Origin: Pantoea sp. 18069
GTDB lineage: Bacteria > Pseudomonadota > Gammaproteobacteria > Burkholderiales > Burkholderiaceae_C
Assembly: GCF_902706035.1 (NCBI RefSeq)
Contig: NZ_CACSJA010000005.1
Coordinates: 124,001-188,000, forward strand
Reading direction: 5' to 3'
Length of the DNA: 64,000 nucleotides
Every line of letters begins with the position of its first letter. The stretch's first letter is position 1. Below, piece after piece: positions 11,662 to 19,226 of the stretch. The position numbers and the translations under genes were made by a program. Under the pieces are notes generated by a model. The model was not told where the DNA came from. It was given only the letters and a program-made list of their open reading frames with translations, and did not search any database.

Positions 11662-12132
11662 ATGACTGCAGCGCAGCGCCCATTCAAGGTCTTGGGCATT
11701 CAACAGGTGGCCATTGGCGGTACCGACAAGAACCGCATGAAGAAACTCTGGGTCGACATGCTCGGCCTGGAGCAGACCGGCACGTTCCAGAGCGAGCGCG
11801 AGAACGTCGACGAAGACATTCTGTCCATGGGCCGCGGCGCGATGAAGGTCGAAGTGGACATCATGCAGCCGCTGGACCTGGACAAGAAGCCCGCGGTCCA
11901 CACCACGCCGCTCAACCATATCGGCCTGTGGATAGACGACCTGCCTTTGGCGGTGGAGTGGCTCACCGCCCAGGGCGTGCGCTTCGCGCCCGGCGGCATT
12001 CGCCCGGGCGCCGCGGGCTATGACATCTGCTTTTTGCACCCCAAGAGCAACGACGAGTTCCCTATCGCGGGCGAAGGCGTGCTGATCGAACTGGTGCAGG
12101 CGCCCGCGGACGTGATTGCTGCCCTGGGTTGA
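11662..12132 (+). CDS. VOC superfamily protein (glyoxalase-like)
   Basis: A 156-residue protein of the vicinal oxygen chelate fold. The start at 11662 follows a good ribosome-binding site (CAAGGAGCAAC); the open frame extends upstream to 11494 but that part does not look like the family. Paired beta-alpha-beta-beta-beta modules are visible: [13 protein letters not shown]...[10 protein letters not shown], then [18 protein letters not shown] with [17 protein letters not shown] and [11 protein letters not shown]. Metal ligands would be Gln or His near residue 15, His92 and a Glu near the end. A methylmalonyl-CoA epimerase or lactoylglutathione-lyase-like role is possible but unproven. Confidence 0.85.
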   Translation: MTAAQRPFKVLGIQQVAIGGTDKNRMKKLWVDMLGLEQTGTFQSERENVDEDILSMGRGAMKVEVDIMQPLDLDKKPAVHTTPLNHIGLWIDDLPLAVEWLTAQGVRFAPGGIRPGAAGYDICFLHPKSNDEFPIAGEGVLIELVQAPADVIAALG

Positions 12133-12145
12133 GCCAGACGGGTCG

Positions 12146-13363
12146 TCAGACCAGCAGCCAGGCCGCGACGGCCGAAAGCGCCACCACGCGCAGCGGTGAC
12201 TGGCGGCCATAGGCCAGCAGCCCGAAGGCCGCGAGCGCGATGCCGAAATCCAGTCGGGAATGGATGGCACTGGTCCACAGCGGGTCGTAGAGTGCGGCGA
12301 GCAGCAAGCCGACCACGGCGGCATTGGCTCCGGCCATTGCCCGCTGGACATTGCGTCGCTGGCGCAACGATTCCCAGAAGGGCAGTGCGCCCGCCACCAG
12401 CAGCAGTCCGGGAAGAAAAACGGCGGCGAGCAGCAAAATGCCGCCCGTCCAGCCGCCCATGGGCGCGGGCATCAGCGCTCCCAGGTAAGCCGCGAAGGTG
12501 AACAACGGCCCGGGCACGGCCTGGGCCAGGCCGTAGCCGGCAATAAAGGCATCGTTCGTGATCCAGCCCGGCGGCACGACCGCCGCCTGCAGCAGCGCCA
12601 GCACCACATGGCCGCCGCCAAACACCAGCGCACCCGCCTGATAGAACGCGGCGAACTGCGCGCCCAGCGACGGCGCGGCCACCACGGCCACGGACCACAG
12701 CAATAGCAGCGCGAAAACCAGCAGCAGCACCGCAGCGGCCGTTTTTCCGAGACCGGGATCGCGCGACAGAGAGGCGGGCAGCGGGGCGGGTTGAAGCCAC
12801 CACAGTCCCACCAGGCCGGCCGCGGCAATCGCCGCGACCTGTCCCAGCGCCGAAGGAATCGCCAACGCAAGCAGCGCGGCAGCAATGGCCAATGCCGCCC
12901 GGGAGCGATCGGGGCACAGCGAGCGCGCCATGCCCCATACCGCATGCGCCACCACGGCGACCGCGGCCAGCTTCAGGCCGTGCACCGCGCCCGATGTGGC
13001 CAGCCAGGCCCATTGCTGGATACCGAACGCAAACAGGATCAGCACCAGCGCCGACGGCAGCGTGAAACCCAGCCATGCCGCGAGCGCGCCAGCCCAGCCC
13101 GCGCGCCCCAGGCCCAGCGCAAAACCCACCTGGCTGCTTGCCGGGCCCGGCAGGAACTGGCATAGCGCGACCAGGTCGGCATAGGCACGGTCATCGATCC
13201 ACCGGCGCCGCTCGACAAATTCCGCGCGAAAGTAGGCCAGATGCGCGATGGGCCCGCCGAAAGCCGTCAGCCCCAGCTTCAAAAATACAAAGAAGACTTC
13301 GGCAGCATTGCCAGCGGGCGCGGGGCGAGCGGGTGTTTTGGGCAAGGGTGGCAGGCAGGACAT
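12146..13363 (-). CDS. chrA: Chromate transporter, ChrA family
   Basis: A two-domain CHR-family membrane protein, about 405 residues from the chosen start, expected to export chromate or a related oxyanion. Each half has the family block: FLKLGLTAFGGPIAHLAYF with FVERRRW and LCQFLPGPASSQVGF in the first, and FYQAGALVFGGGHVVLALL with FIAGYGLAQAVPGPLFTFA in the second. About ten membrane helices are expected. The start at 13363 was picked because residues upstream (open to 13567) look non-coding; ATG 13432 is an alternative. No regulator chrB adjoins it, and it ends 14 bases from the convergent VOC gene. Confidence 0.9.
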   Translation of the reverse strand: MSCLPPLPKTPARPAPAGNAAEVFFVFLKLGLTAFGGPIAHLAYFRAEFVERRRWIDDRAYADLVALCQFLPGPASSQVGFALGLGRAGWAGALAAWLGFTLPSALVLILFAFGIQQWAWLATSGAVHGLKLAAVAVVAHAVWGMARSLCPDRSRAALAIAAALLALAIPSALGQVAAIAAAGLVGLWWLQPAPLPASLSRDPGLGKTAAAVLLLVFALLLLWSVAVVAAPSLGAQFAAFYQAGALVFGGGHVVLALLQAAVVPPGWITNDAFIAGYGLAQAVPGPLFTFAAYLGALMPAPMGGWTGGILLLAAVFLPGLLLVAGALPFWESLRQRRNVQRAMAGANAAVVGLLLAALYDPLWTSAIHSRLDFGIALAAFGLLAYGRQSPLRVVALSAVAAWLLV

Positions 13364-13724
13364 CCAGGAAAAATCATGAAAACCGGGGGATCCCCACGAA
13401 AAACGGGGCGCTGGCGCGTCAACCGACAGCATAGCGCGCGCCAGTGACAAAAGCCGCGTGCAAACGCCAGGATGGTCCAAGCGGTTTTGGGCGCAGTTGG
13501 CGTGTGTTGCGCGCAGCATAGCCGCGGCAAACTGCAAGCCCGCCAACCACCGCCAAATGGCAGGCATCTCCGCTTAAAAATAGCCGAATTTGTGCGCATT
13601 TGCAGGCATCATTTTTTGCCCATTTATTTTGAGGCATGAGGCGCTGCGCAGGGGAATTCACCTCCCACAATCGCTTCCATGGACTGCCAGCCTTCGCCAG
13701 CAGCCTGATCCAGGAGTCATTTCC
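13364..13724. other. Divergent intergenic region chrA/bioB
   Basis: These 361 bases lie between the divergent chrA and bioB genes. The stretch 13575-13640 is clearly richer in A+T than its surroundings (for example CATTTATTTTGAGG near 13621) and is the likely bioB promoter area. Frames open through parts of this region continue those of the two genes but show no family sequence. I see no convincing operator or separate gene here. Confidence 0.45.
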
Positions 13725-14759
13725 ATGCCTGTCTTGAACCCGCCTGCCAACGCAGCAGAGCACGCGTTGCACTTCCACCCTCCGGTGTCCGTCATGGACA
13801 CCCAAGGGGCCGAGCCCGTCGAATGGACCGAGGCCGCCGTGCAGCAACTGCTTGACCTGCCTTTCCTCGATCTGCTGCACCGGGCGCAGACCGTTCACCG
13901 CGCGCATTGGCCCGAAGGCGATATGGAGCTGGCGACGCTGTTGTCGGTCAAGACCGGGGGCTGCCCGGAAAACTGCGGCTATTGCCCGCAGGCCGCCGAG
14001 TTCGACACCGGCGTCAGCGCGCAAAAGCTCATGGGCGTCGACGAGGTGCGGGCTGCGGCCCAGGCCGCCAAGGACGCGGGTGCGACGCGCTTTTGCATGG
14101 GCGCGGCCTGGCGCGCGCCCAAGGACCGCGATATCGAGAAAATGGCGGTGCTGATCGAAACCGTCAAAGGCCTGGGAATGCAGACCTGCGCGACGCTGGG
14201 CATGCTGCAGAACCACCAGGCCGCGGCCTTGAAAGAGGCGGGCCTGGACTACTACAACCACAACCTCGACACCGCGCCCGAGTACTACACCGACGTGATC
14301 AGCACGCGCAGCTACCAGGACCGGCTCGATACGCTGAGCGCAGTGCGCTCGGCCGGCATCAGTGTGTGCTGCGGCGGCATCGTCGGCATGGGTGAAGCGC
14401 CCGTGCACCGCGCAGGGCTGATCGCGCAGCTGGCCAATCTGAATCCTTATCCCGAGTCGGTGCCCATCAACAGCCTGGTCGCCGTCCCCGGAACGCCGCT
14501 GGCCGACAGCCCGCCCGTGGACCCGCTGGATTTCGTGCGCGTGATTGCCGCCTGCCGCATCACCATGCCCAAGGCGCGGGTGCGCATGTCGGCGGGGCGC
14601 CAGCAAATGGGCGAAGCCGTGCAGGCCCTGTGCTTTCTGGCCGGCGCGAACTCGATCTTCTATGGCGACAAGCTGCTGGTGACCGGCAACCCCGAAGTCG
14701 ACGCCGACAACCTCTTGCTGCAAAAGCTGGGCATGCGGGTTCGCCGCAGCCCGGCCTGA
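13725..14759 (+). CDS. bioB: Biotin synthase BioB
   Basis: A radical SAM enzyme of 344 residues that inserts sulfur into dethiobiotin. The [4Fe-4S]/SAM motif CPENCGYC gives Cys80, Cys84 and Cys87; other hallmarks are KTGGCPENC, the YYNHNLDT block, GGIVGMGE, and the arginine that binds the second cluster in ARVRMSAGR. The start at 13725 has an AGGAGTCATTTCC leader. No other bio genes adjoin it. It converges on ohr over a short hairpin. Confidence 0.96.
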   Translation: MPVLNPPANAAEHALHFHPPVSVMDTQGAEPVEWTEAAVQQLLDLPFLDLLHRAQTVHRAHWPEGDMELATLLSVKTGGCPENCGYCPQAAEFDTGVSAQKLMGVDEVRAAAQAAKDAGATRFCMGAAWRAPKDRDIEKMAVLIETVKGLGMQTCATLGMLQNHQAAALKEAGLDYYNHNLDTAPEYYTDVISTRSYQDRLDTLSAVRSAGISVCCGGIVGMGEAPVHRAGLIAQLANLNPYPESVPINSLVAVPGTPLADSPPVDPLDFVRVIAACRITMPKARVRMSAGRQQMGEAVQALCFLAGANSIFYGDKLLVTGNPEVDADNLLLQKLGMRVRRSPA

Positions 14760-14769
14760 GTCTATAGAG

Positions 14770-14793
14770 CAGGCCAGGCGCGCCCTGTGCCTG
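14770..14793. terminator. Hairpin between convergent bioB and ohr
   Basis: CAGGC-CAGG-CGCGC-CCTG-T-GCCTG folds into a nine-pair stem with a one-base bulge, in the 43 bases between the two converging stop codons. There is no U-run on either strand, so activity as an intrinsic terminator is uncertain. Confidence 0.4.
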
Positions 14794-14802
14794 CCGACTG
14801 CC

Positions 14803-15219
14803 TTACGCCAAGGTCAGCGTGACGTCGATATTGCCGCGCGTGGCGTTGGAGTAGGGGCAGACCTGGTGGGCGGCATCGACCAGTTCCTGCGCCTGGGCCT
14901 TGTCGAGGCCGGGCAGCGTGATGGTCAGGCGCACGGCAATGCCGAAGGCCTGGCCCACGGGGCCCAGATCCACTTCGGCGTCAATAGCCAGATCCTGGGG
15001 CAGCGTCACTTTCTGGCGTGCGGCCACGGCCTTGAGCGCGCCGATGAAGCAGGCCGAATAGCCCGCGCCAAACAGCTGCTCGGGGTTGGTGCCCGTGCCT
15101 GCGCCGCCGGGCGAAGACAGGCTGACGTCCAGGCGGCCGTCGTCACTGCTGGAAGCGCCGTCGCGGCCACCTGTGGTGTGGGTGCGGGCGGTGTAGAGAA
15201 CTTTGTCGAGCGATGCCAT
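14803..15219 (-). CDS. ohr: Organic hydroperoxide resistance protein Ohr
   Basis: A 138-residue thiol peroxidase of the Ohr/OsmC family that reduces organic and lipid hydroperoxides. The two catalytic cysteines are Cys57 (in YSACFIGAL) and Cys121 (in [10 protein letters not shown]), and the NPEQLF segment is typical. It follows ohrR by 29 bases in the same direction with its own ribosome-binding site (AGGAGTCC), so it is read as the second gene of an ohrR-ohr operon. Confidence 0.95.
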   Translation of the reverse strand: MASLDKVLYTARTHTTGGRDGASSSDDGRLDVSLSSPGGAGTGTNPEQLFGAGYSACFIGALKAVAARQKVTLPQDLAIDAEVDLGPVGQAFGIAVRLTITLPGLDKAQAQELVDAAHQVCPYSNATRGNIDVTLTLA

Positions 15220-15248
15220 GGATGGACTCCTTGAAAAGTGAAAACGCT

Positions 15249-15722
15249 TCAGGTCGAAGCGGGAGGGGTCAGCGCGACCAGATGGTCACGCCATTGCTGG
15301 AGTTGCAGGCGCAAGGCCTGCAGCTCGGAGAGTGTGCAAGGGCTTTGTTGCAGCATGCAGTCGGGGATGCCGGCGACTTTTTCGCGCAGGCCCCGGCCCG
15401 CATCGGTCAGGGCCACGCGCACGCGGCGTTCATCGGCGCTGTCGCGCTGACGTTGCAGCCAGCCCGCGCTTTCCATGCGCTTGAGCAGCGGGGTCAATGT
15501 GCCGGAATCGAGAAACAGCCGTTCGCCCAGTTCGGACACCATGCAGTCGTCCTTTTCCCACAGCGCAAGCATGACCAGATACTGGGGATAGGTGAGCCCC
15601 CATGGCTTTAGCAGCGGTTTGTACAGCTTGGTCGTGGCCAGCGAAGCGGAATACAGCGCGAAGCACAACTGGTTGTCGAGCTGGAGGGCGTGATCGCTGG
15701 AGGGCGCAAAGGCGTTGGGCAT
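15249..15722 (-). CDS. ohrR: OhrR, MarR-family organic peroxide sensor
   Basis: A 157-residue winged-helix repressor. [13 protein letters not shown] near the N-terminus carries the reactive peroxide-sensing cysteine (Cys20 from this start), a hallmark of OhrR, and the wing [19 protein letters not shown] is intact. The start at 15722 matches the family; an upstream ATG at 15746 lies inside the operator. Oxidation of the cysteine would release the operator and switch on ohrR and ohr together. C-terminal cysteine(s) near QQSPCTL may serve as the disulfide partner, as in the two-Cys OhrR class. Confidence 0.94.
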   Translation of the reverse strand: MPNAFAPSSDHALQLDNQLCFALYSASLATTKLYKPLLKPWGLTYPQYLVMLALWEKDDCMVSELGERLFLDSGTLTPLLKRMESAGWLQRQRDSADERRVRVALTDAGRGLREKVAGIPDCMLQQSPCTLSELQALRLQLQQWRDHLVALTPPAST

Positions 15723-15737
15723 GGGTGTATTCTCATG

Positions 15738-15759
15738 CACAATCAAATTGTGTGCAATT
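15738..15759. promoter_or_regulatory. Two overlapping palindromes, OhrR operator
   Basis: Upstream of ohrR lie CACAAT-CAA-ATTGTG (15738-15752) and, overlapping it, AATTG-TGTG-CAATT (15746-15759), each perfect in its arms. Known OhrR operators are AT-rich palindromes of this kind (TACAATT-type half sites). The site starts 16 bases from the start codon, so it should cover the promoter. There is no second site between ohrR and ohr, which argues for a single promoter. Confidence 0.7.
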
Positions 15760-16020
15760 TAATTTACCGAAAAGCCTTCTTGCAATAGGGTCGGCGCCTG
15801 CGCCCCGCGTTCACAGCGTCAAGGGCGCACCGCGTCAGGCTCCCGGTGGGCCTTGTGCGCACGCCAGGCGCGGCGCACGAACGGGTCGGTGACACAGTAC
15901 ACGCCATGGCTTTTGCGCATGATGATGTTGGGCCCGACGTCTCGAACGCCGCGACCGCGATGGAAAATTATCACCATCAAATGATTCAGAATAATTGACC
16001 AGCGCCGGCGCACACGGCTG

Positions 16021-17106
16021 TTATTCGCCGTCCATCATGCGCGCGCCCTGGTTGCCCAGTGCCGACTCGGCGCGAAAATACCCCAGCACCGTCGCCACAC
16101 TCTGGTGGCCGGTCATGGCCATGGTGTCGGACAAGGGCACGTTGCGCCGCCCGGCCTCGGTCACAAAGCCCGAGCGCAGCGAGTGCGCGGAAAAATCGCC
16201 CTCGACGCCCGCCAGCGCGCAGCGCTCGCGCACGATGTTGCGCACCGCGGGCGGGCTCAAGGGCTCGCCCAGGTGACCTCCCTTGCGTATGCGCCGGAAA
16301 ATCGCGCCTTCGCCAATGCCGCTGGCCTGCAGCCAGGCGTCCAGCGCCTTGGCCGCCGCGCCCAGCACGGGCTTGTGGTTTTCAGGCGCGTCCACGCCGG
16401 CCTGGTTGGTCTTGGAATGGACGAGGGTGTAGAGATAGTCGCCCGAAGGCAGGCGCCGCAGGAATTGCATGTCGGCGCCCGCGACTTCGGAGCGCCGCCG
16501 CCCGCCGCTGGCCCAGGCGAACAGCAGCAGCGCGCGGTCGCGCCGCCCGCGCAGACTGTCGTCGCAGGTGTCCAGCAACTGCGTCAGCAGATCGCGCGTC
16601 AGCGCCTCCTTCTTTTGCGGCAGTGCGCCGCGCTTGGCATAGGCCTTGCGCGTGCGCGACAGCAGCTCGCGCACCCGGGGGTCATGGCAGGGGTTGGCCA
16701 GGTCCCGCACCTGGTGCGCTTTGGACAGCACCGACACGCGGTGCACCAGCGTGTTGTGCGCGGGCGCTCCCGGGCGCGTCTTGTAGCCCGCTTCGATCAG
16801 CGCCTGGTCCATGGCCGCCGGCAGCTCGCAGACCAGGCCTTGCGGCGTGCTGCGCTGCGCGTGGTCGACGACGAACTGCAGCACGCAGTCCACCGACAGC
16901 GGCAGCACGATCTGGCGGCCATAGCGCAGCGCATGCCAGGCGGCCCAGTAGCGCAGCGCGCTCTGGTAACTCATGCGCGTATTGAGCGACTCGCCTTCGC
17001 GCAGCAAGGCTTGCATGGCCTGGCGCGCCTGTTCGTCCAGCCCCTGCGCCGGCAAGGGTGCGGGCAGCGTGGCGTCATCGGCGCCGGGAGCCAGCGCATC
17101 GGACAT
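16021..17106 (-). CDS. Tyrosine-type site-specific recombinase/integrase
   Basis: About 361 residues with an N-terminal SAM-like core-binding domain (NTRMSYQSALRYWAAWHALRYG) and a C-terminal catalytic domain in which all key residues can be read: Arg in ASGGRRRSEVAG, Lys in LVHSKTNQ, HxLR in SAHSLRSGFVTEA, His in AMTGHQSV and the nucleophile Tyr in LGYFRAE. The start could also be 17163. It is divergent from the KfrA-like gene over an AT-rich palindrome. There is no cargo, excisionase or tRNA beside it, so it may be a domesticated recombinase rather than the integrase of a present element. Confidence 0.9.
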   Translation of the reverse strand: MSDALAPGADDATLPAPLPAQGLDEQARQAMQALLREGESLNTRMSYQSALRYWAAWHALRYGRQIVLPLSVDCVLQFVVDHAQRSTPQGLVCELPAAMDQALIEAGYKTRPGAPAHNTLVHRVSVLSKAHQVRDLANPCHDPRVRELLSRTRKAYAKRGALPQKKEALTRDLLTQLLDTCDDSLRGRRDRALLLFAWASGGRRRSEVAGADMQFLRRLPSGDYLYTLVHSKTNQAGVDAPENHKPVLGAAAKALDAWLQASGIGEGAIFRRIRKGGHLGEPLSPPAVRNIVRERCALAGVEGDFSAHSLRSGFVTEAGRRNVPLSDTMAMTGHQSVATVLGYFRAESALGNQGARMMDGE

Positions 17107-17180
17107 TTCAGCGCCGCAATTCCCTGAAGAGGGCAGGGCAAGGTCAAAAACAGCAGGATGCATGGAATGATTTGAATGTT

Positions 17181-17217
17181 TGTATTATTTGATATGTAAT
17201 ACATATCGTATAATACA
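17181..17217. promoter_or_regulatory. Nested 37-bp palindrome in recombinase/KfrA divergent promoter
   Basis: The inner palindrome GATATGTA-A-TACATATC (17191-17207) is perfect and is flanked at two bases on each side by TGTATTAT (17181-17188) and ATAATACA (17210-17217), also complementary. So 16 of 18 pairs match across 37 bases. The AT-rich site sits 63 bases upstream of the KfrA-like start and 75 upstream of the recombinase start. A role as the binding site of the KfrA-like protein is inferred by analogy with plasmid KfrA, which represses its own promoter. Confidence 0.6.
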
Positions 17218-17279
17218 TATATAAACTATAACTCGCGATAACAATCTCTTATCGATACCAATCCTATCAGGGTGTGAAG

Positions 17280-18254
17280 ATGAACCAACCAAAAGTGACC
17301 CGCGGCGTGCAGGAGGCCGATGTCTGGGCTGCAGCCGACGCCTTGCTTGCCCAGGGGCTGCGCCCGACCATCGAGCGCGTGCGCCAGCAGATAGGCCGCG
17401 GCTCGCCCAATACCGTGAGCCCCATGCTCGAGTCCTGGTTCGCCACGCTGGGCCAGCGCCTGGGCGTGGCCCAGTCGGACAACAGCCAGGGCAGCGTTCC
17501 CGAGAACGTGCTGCGCCTGGCCCAGGAGCTGTGGAACAGCGCCACGCAGGAAGCCGTGGCCGTGGCGCAAAAGGCATTGCACGAACGCGAAGCCGCGCTG
17601 CAGGCCAGTCGCCTGTCGCACGAAGCCGACCTGGAGCACATGGCGCAGCGCGAAAAGGCCTTGCACCAGCAAAAGCAGGCCATGGACGAAGCCATGAAAC
17701 TCGCGCATGCACAGGCCCAGGAACTGTCGCGCCGCCTCGATGAAATGCAGCAACTGGCCCAGGACCGCGAAGCCCAGCTGGGCAGCCTGCGCGCGGAAAT
17801 CGCCGCAGTCGCCAAGGCCCGCGAGCTCGAGCGCAAGGAGCACAGCGAAGAGCAGCAGGCCGCGGCCCAGGAGCGCCAGCGCCTGGCCGAGCAATTCGCG
17901 GGCAACGAGCGGCGCATGCTGACCGACCTCGATCGCGCGCGCCAGGAAGTGACCAGCGCCAAGAAGGCCCAGGCCGAGCAGGAGCGCAAATCCGAAGCCC
18001 GCCTGGCGGAGTGGCAAAGCCGCCAGCAGCACCTCGAGGAAGAATTGCTGCAGGCGCGCACCCAGTTGCTGGGCGCGCAGCAAACCGCCCAGGCCGCGCA
18101 GGAACGCGTGGCCGACCTCAAGGCCTTGCTGCTGGCCACGCAGTCCGCAGCCTCGCCGGCAGCTCCCGCCGCCAAGGCTGCGCCGCGCTCCGGCAGCCCG
18201 TCGCTGCAGCGGCGCGCACTGGCCCAGCGCGCGCGCAATCTGCCGCGCAAGTAA
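17280..18254 (+). CDS. KfrA-like coiled-coil DNA-binding protein
   Basis: A 324-residue protein. Residues 1-60 match the KfrA N-terminal DNA-binding domain (VTRGVQEADVWAAADALL, then RPTIERVRQQIGRGSPNTV). Residues about 80-290 form one long, charged, Ala/Gln/Glu-rich coiled coil with heptad spacing, and the tail is basic (RALAQRARNLPRK). Plasmid KfrA proteins are autorepressors with an extended tail that link to partition; chromosomal copies beside recombinases are less well understood. ATG 17280 is preferred to the GTG at 17274. It may regulate itself and the divergent recombinase through the palindrome between them. Confidence 0.85.
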   Translation: MNQPKVTRGVQEADVWAAADALLAQGLRPTIERVRQQIGRGSPNTVSPMLESWFATLGQRLGVAQSDNSQGSVPENVLRLAQELWNSATQEAVAVAQKALHEREAALQASRLSHEADLEHMAQREKALHQQKQAMDEAMKLAHAQAQELSRRLDEMQQLAQDREAQLGSLRAEIAAVAKARELERKEHSEEQQAAAQERQRLAEQFAGNERRMLTDLDRARQEVTSAKKAQAEQERKSEARLAEWQSRQQHLEEELLQARTQLLGAQQTAQAAQERVADLKALLLATQSAASPAAPAAKAAPRSGSPSLQRRALAQRARNLPRK

Positions 18255-18369
18255 GCCAAGACGCAGCAGCGGGCGGCGCTTTTCCCGGTCGTCCGTGCTG
18301 CCTATCGTTGTGAATGCCATGGAGACTGCTTACGCTGGCCGCTACGCCATCTTCAGAAGAGGCACCACC

Positions 18370-18636
18370 ATGCGGATCTGTGTCTTCGCGCTGCTCTATG
18401 CGCTCGCCAGCCTGGCCCAGGCCACGCCCGGCGGGCTGGACGCCCGCGGCTGCCATCACCCGAAAAACAAGGAATTTCACTGCCATGCGCCGCGCGACAA
18501 GGCCAAAGGCAAAAGCCAGGGCAGCGCCGAAACCCCGGCCCAGCGCGAAAAGCGCCTGCTGCGCGAATGCCGGGGCCGGCCCAACGCCGGCGCCTGCCTG
18601 GGCTATGCGAAGCAGGCGAAAGGTCCGGCGCGATAG
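18370..18636 (+). CDS. Small secreted YHYH-type protein
   Basis: An 88-residue protein with a clear signal peptide (MRICVFALLYALASLAQA) followed by GGLDARGCHHPKNKEFHCH. This resembles the short YHYH-type module (GGxDxxGCHxxxxxxxYHCH) found at the ends of secreted nuclease-like and other exported bacterial proteins, where Cys and His may bind a metal. The remaining 45 residues are charged and contain one more Cys pair (ECRGRPNAGACLGYA). Function unknown; the start at 18370 follows from the signal peptide. Confidence 0.75.
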   Translation: MRICVFALLYALASLAQATPGGLDARGCHHPKNKEFHCHAPRDKAKGKSQGSAETPAQREKRLLRECRGRPNAGACLGYAKQAKGPAR

Positions 18637-18663
18637 CCGCCACGAGACCCGTGCTGCGCAGGC

Positions 18664-18698
18664 TTTTGCGGAGAATACGCAAGCCAATCACCGCAAAA
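18664..18698. terminator. Hairpin between convergent genes
   Basis: TTTTGCGG (18664-18671) pairs with CCGCAAAA (18691-18698) between the stop codons of the YHYH gene and the molybdenum hydroxylase small subunit. The A-run after the stem gives a T-run on the minus strand side and vice versa, so it could end transcription in both directions. Confidence 0.45.
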
Positions 18699-18707
18699 AT
18701 GCGGAGA

Positions 18708-19226
18708 TTAGGCGGCAGAGGTGGATGCAGGGAACAGCGAATCAATCGCCCGCTGAATACCGCCATAGCCCGTGCAGCGGCACAGATGGCCGCACATCAG
18801 CGCGCTTGCGGTGGGCGCATCCATGCCCGGCTGCTGGTACAGATAGGCCAGCCCCATGCACATTCCCGCGCTGCAGTAGCCGCACTGCACGCCGCCGCAT
18901 TGCGCCAGGGCGTCGACCACGGGCGCGCTTTGCGGCGCATCGGACAGGCCTTCGATGGTGGTGACCTGCCGGCCTTCGAGCTGCCAGGCCATCAGCAGGC
19001 AGCTGTTGGCGGGCCGGCCGTCGAGCCAGACCATGCAGGCACCGCAGCGCCCGACTTCGCAGCCGGGCTTGGCGCCGACCAGCATGAAATGCTCGCGCAG
19101 CAGGGTCAGCAGGCGCTGGTCGGCCGCGCAGTGCACGGCGACCGCCTGGCCGTTGAGCGTAAACGACCAGGACGGCAGCGCGGCGTGCGCGCTTTCGGCA
19201 AGGGGCACAGGAATGCAGGCGTTCAT
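18708..19226 (-). CDS. Molybdenum hydroxylase, [2Fe-2S] subunit
   Basis: The 172-residue iron-sulfur subunit of a xanthine-oxidase-family enzyme, carrying electrons from the Mo centre to FAD. The plant-ferredoxin cluster is bound by Cys56, Cys61, Cys64 and Cys76 (GCEVGRCGACMVW...NSC), the second cluster by CGYC (115-118) and CRC (149-151) in CGHLCRCTGYGGI. It overlaps the large-subunit gene by four bases and is the last gene of the leftward operon. Confidence 0.94.
   Translation of the reverse strand: MNACIPVPLAESAHAALPSWSFTLNGQAVAVHCAADQRLLTLLREHFMLVGAKPGCEVGRCGACMVWLDGRPANSCLLMAWQLEGRQVTTIEGLSDAPQSAPVVDALAQCGGVQCGYCSAGMCMGLAYLYQQPGMDAPTASALMCGHLCRCTGYGGIQRAIDSLFPASTSAA

Noticed and set aside
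15819..16013. A 64-codon minus-strand frame between ohrR and the recombinase
   Set aside because: No ribosome-binding site, helix or motif could be seen; it may be a remnant but cannot be supported as a gene.
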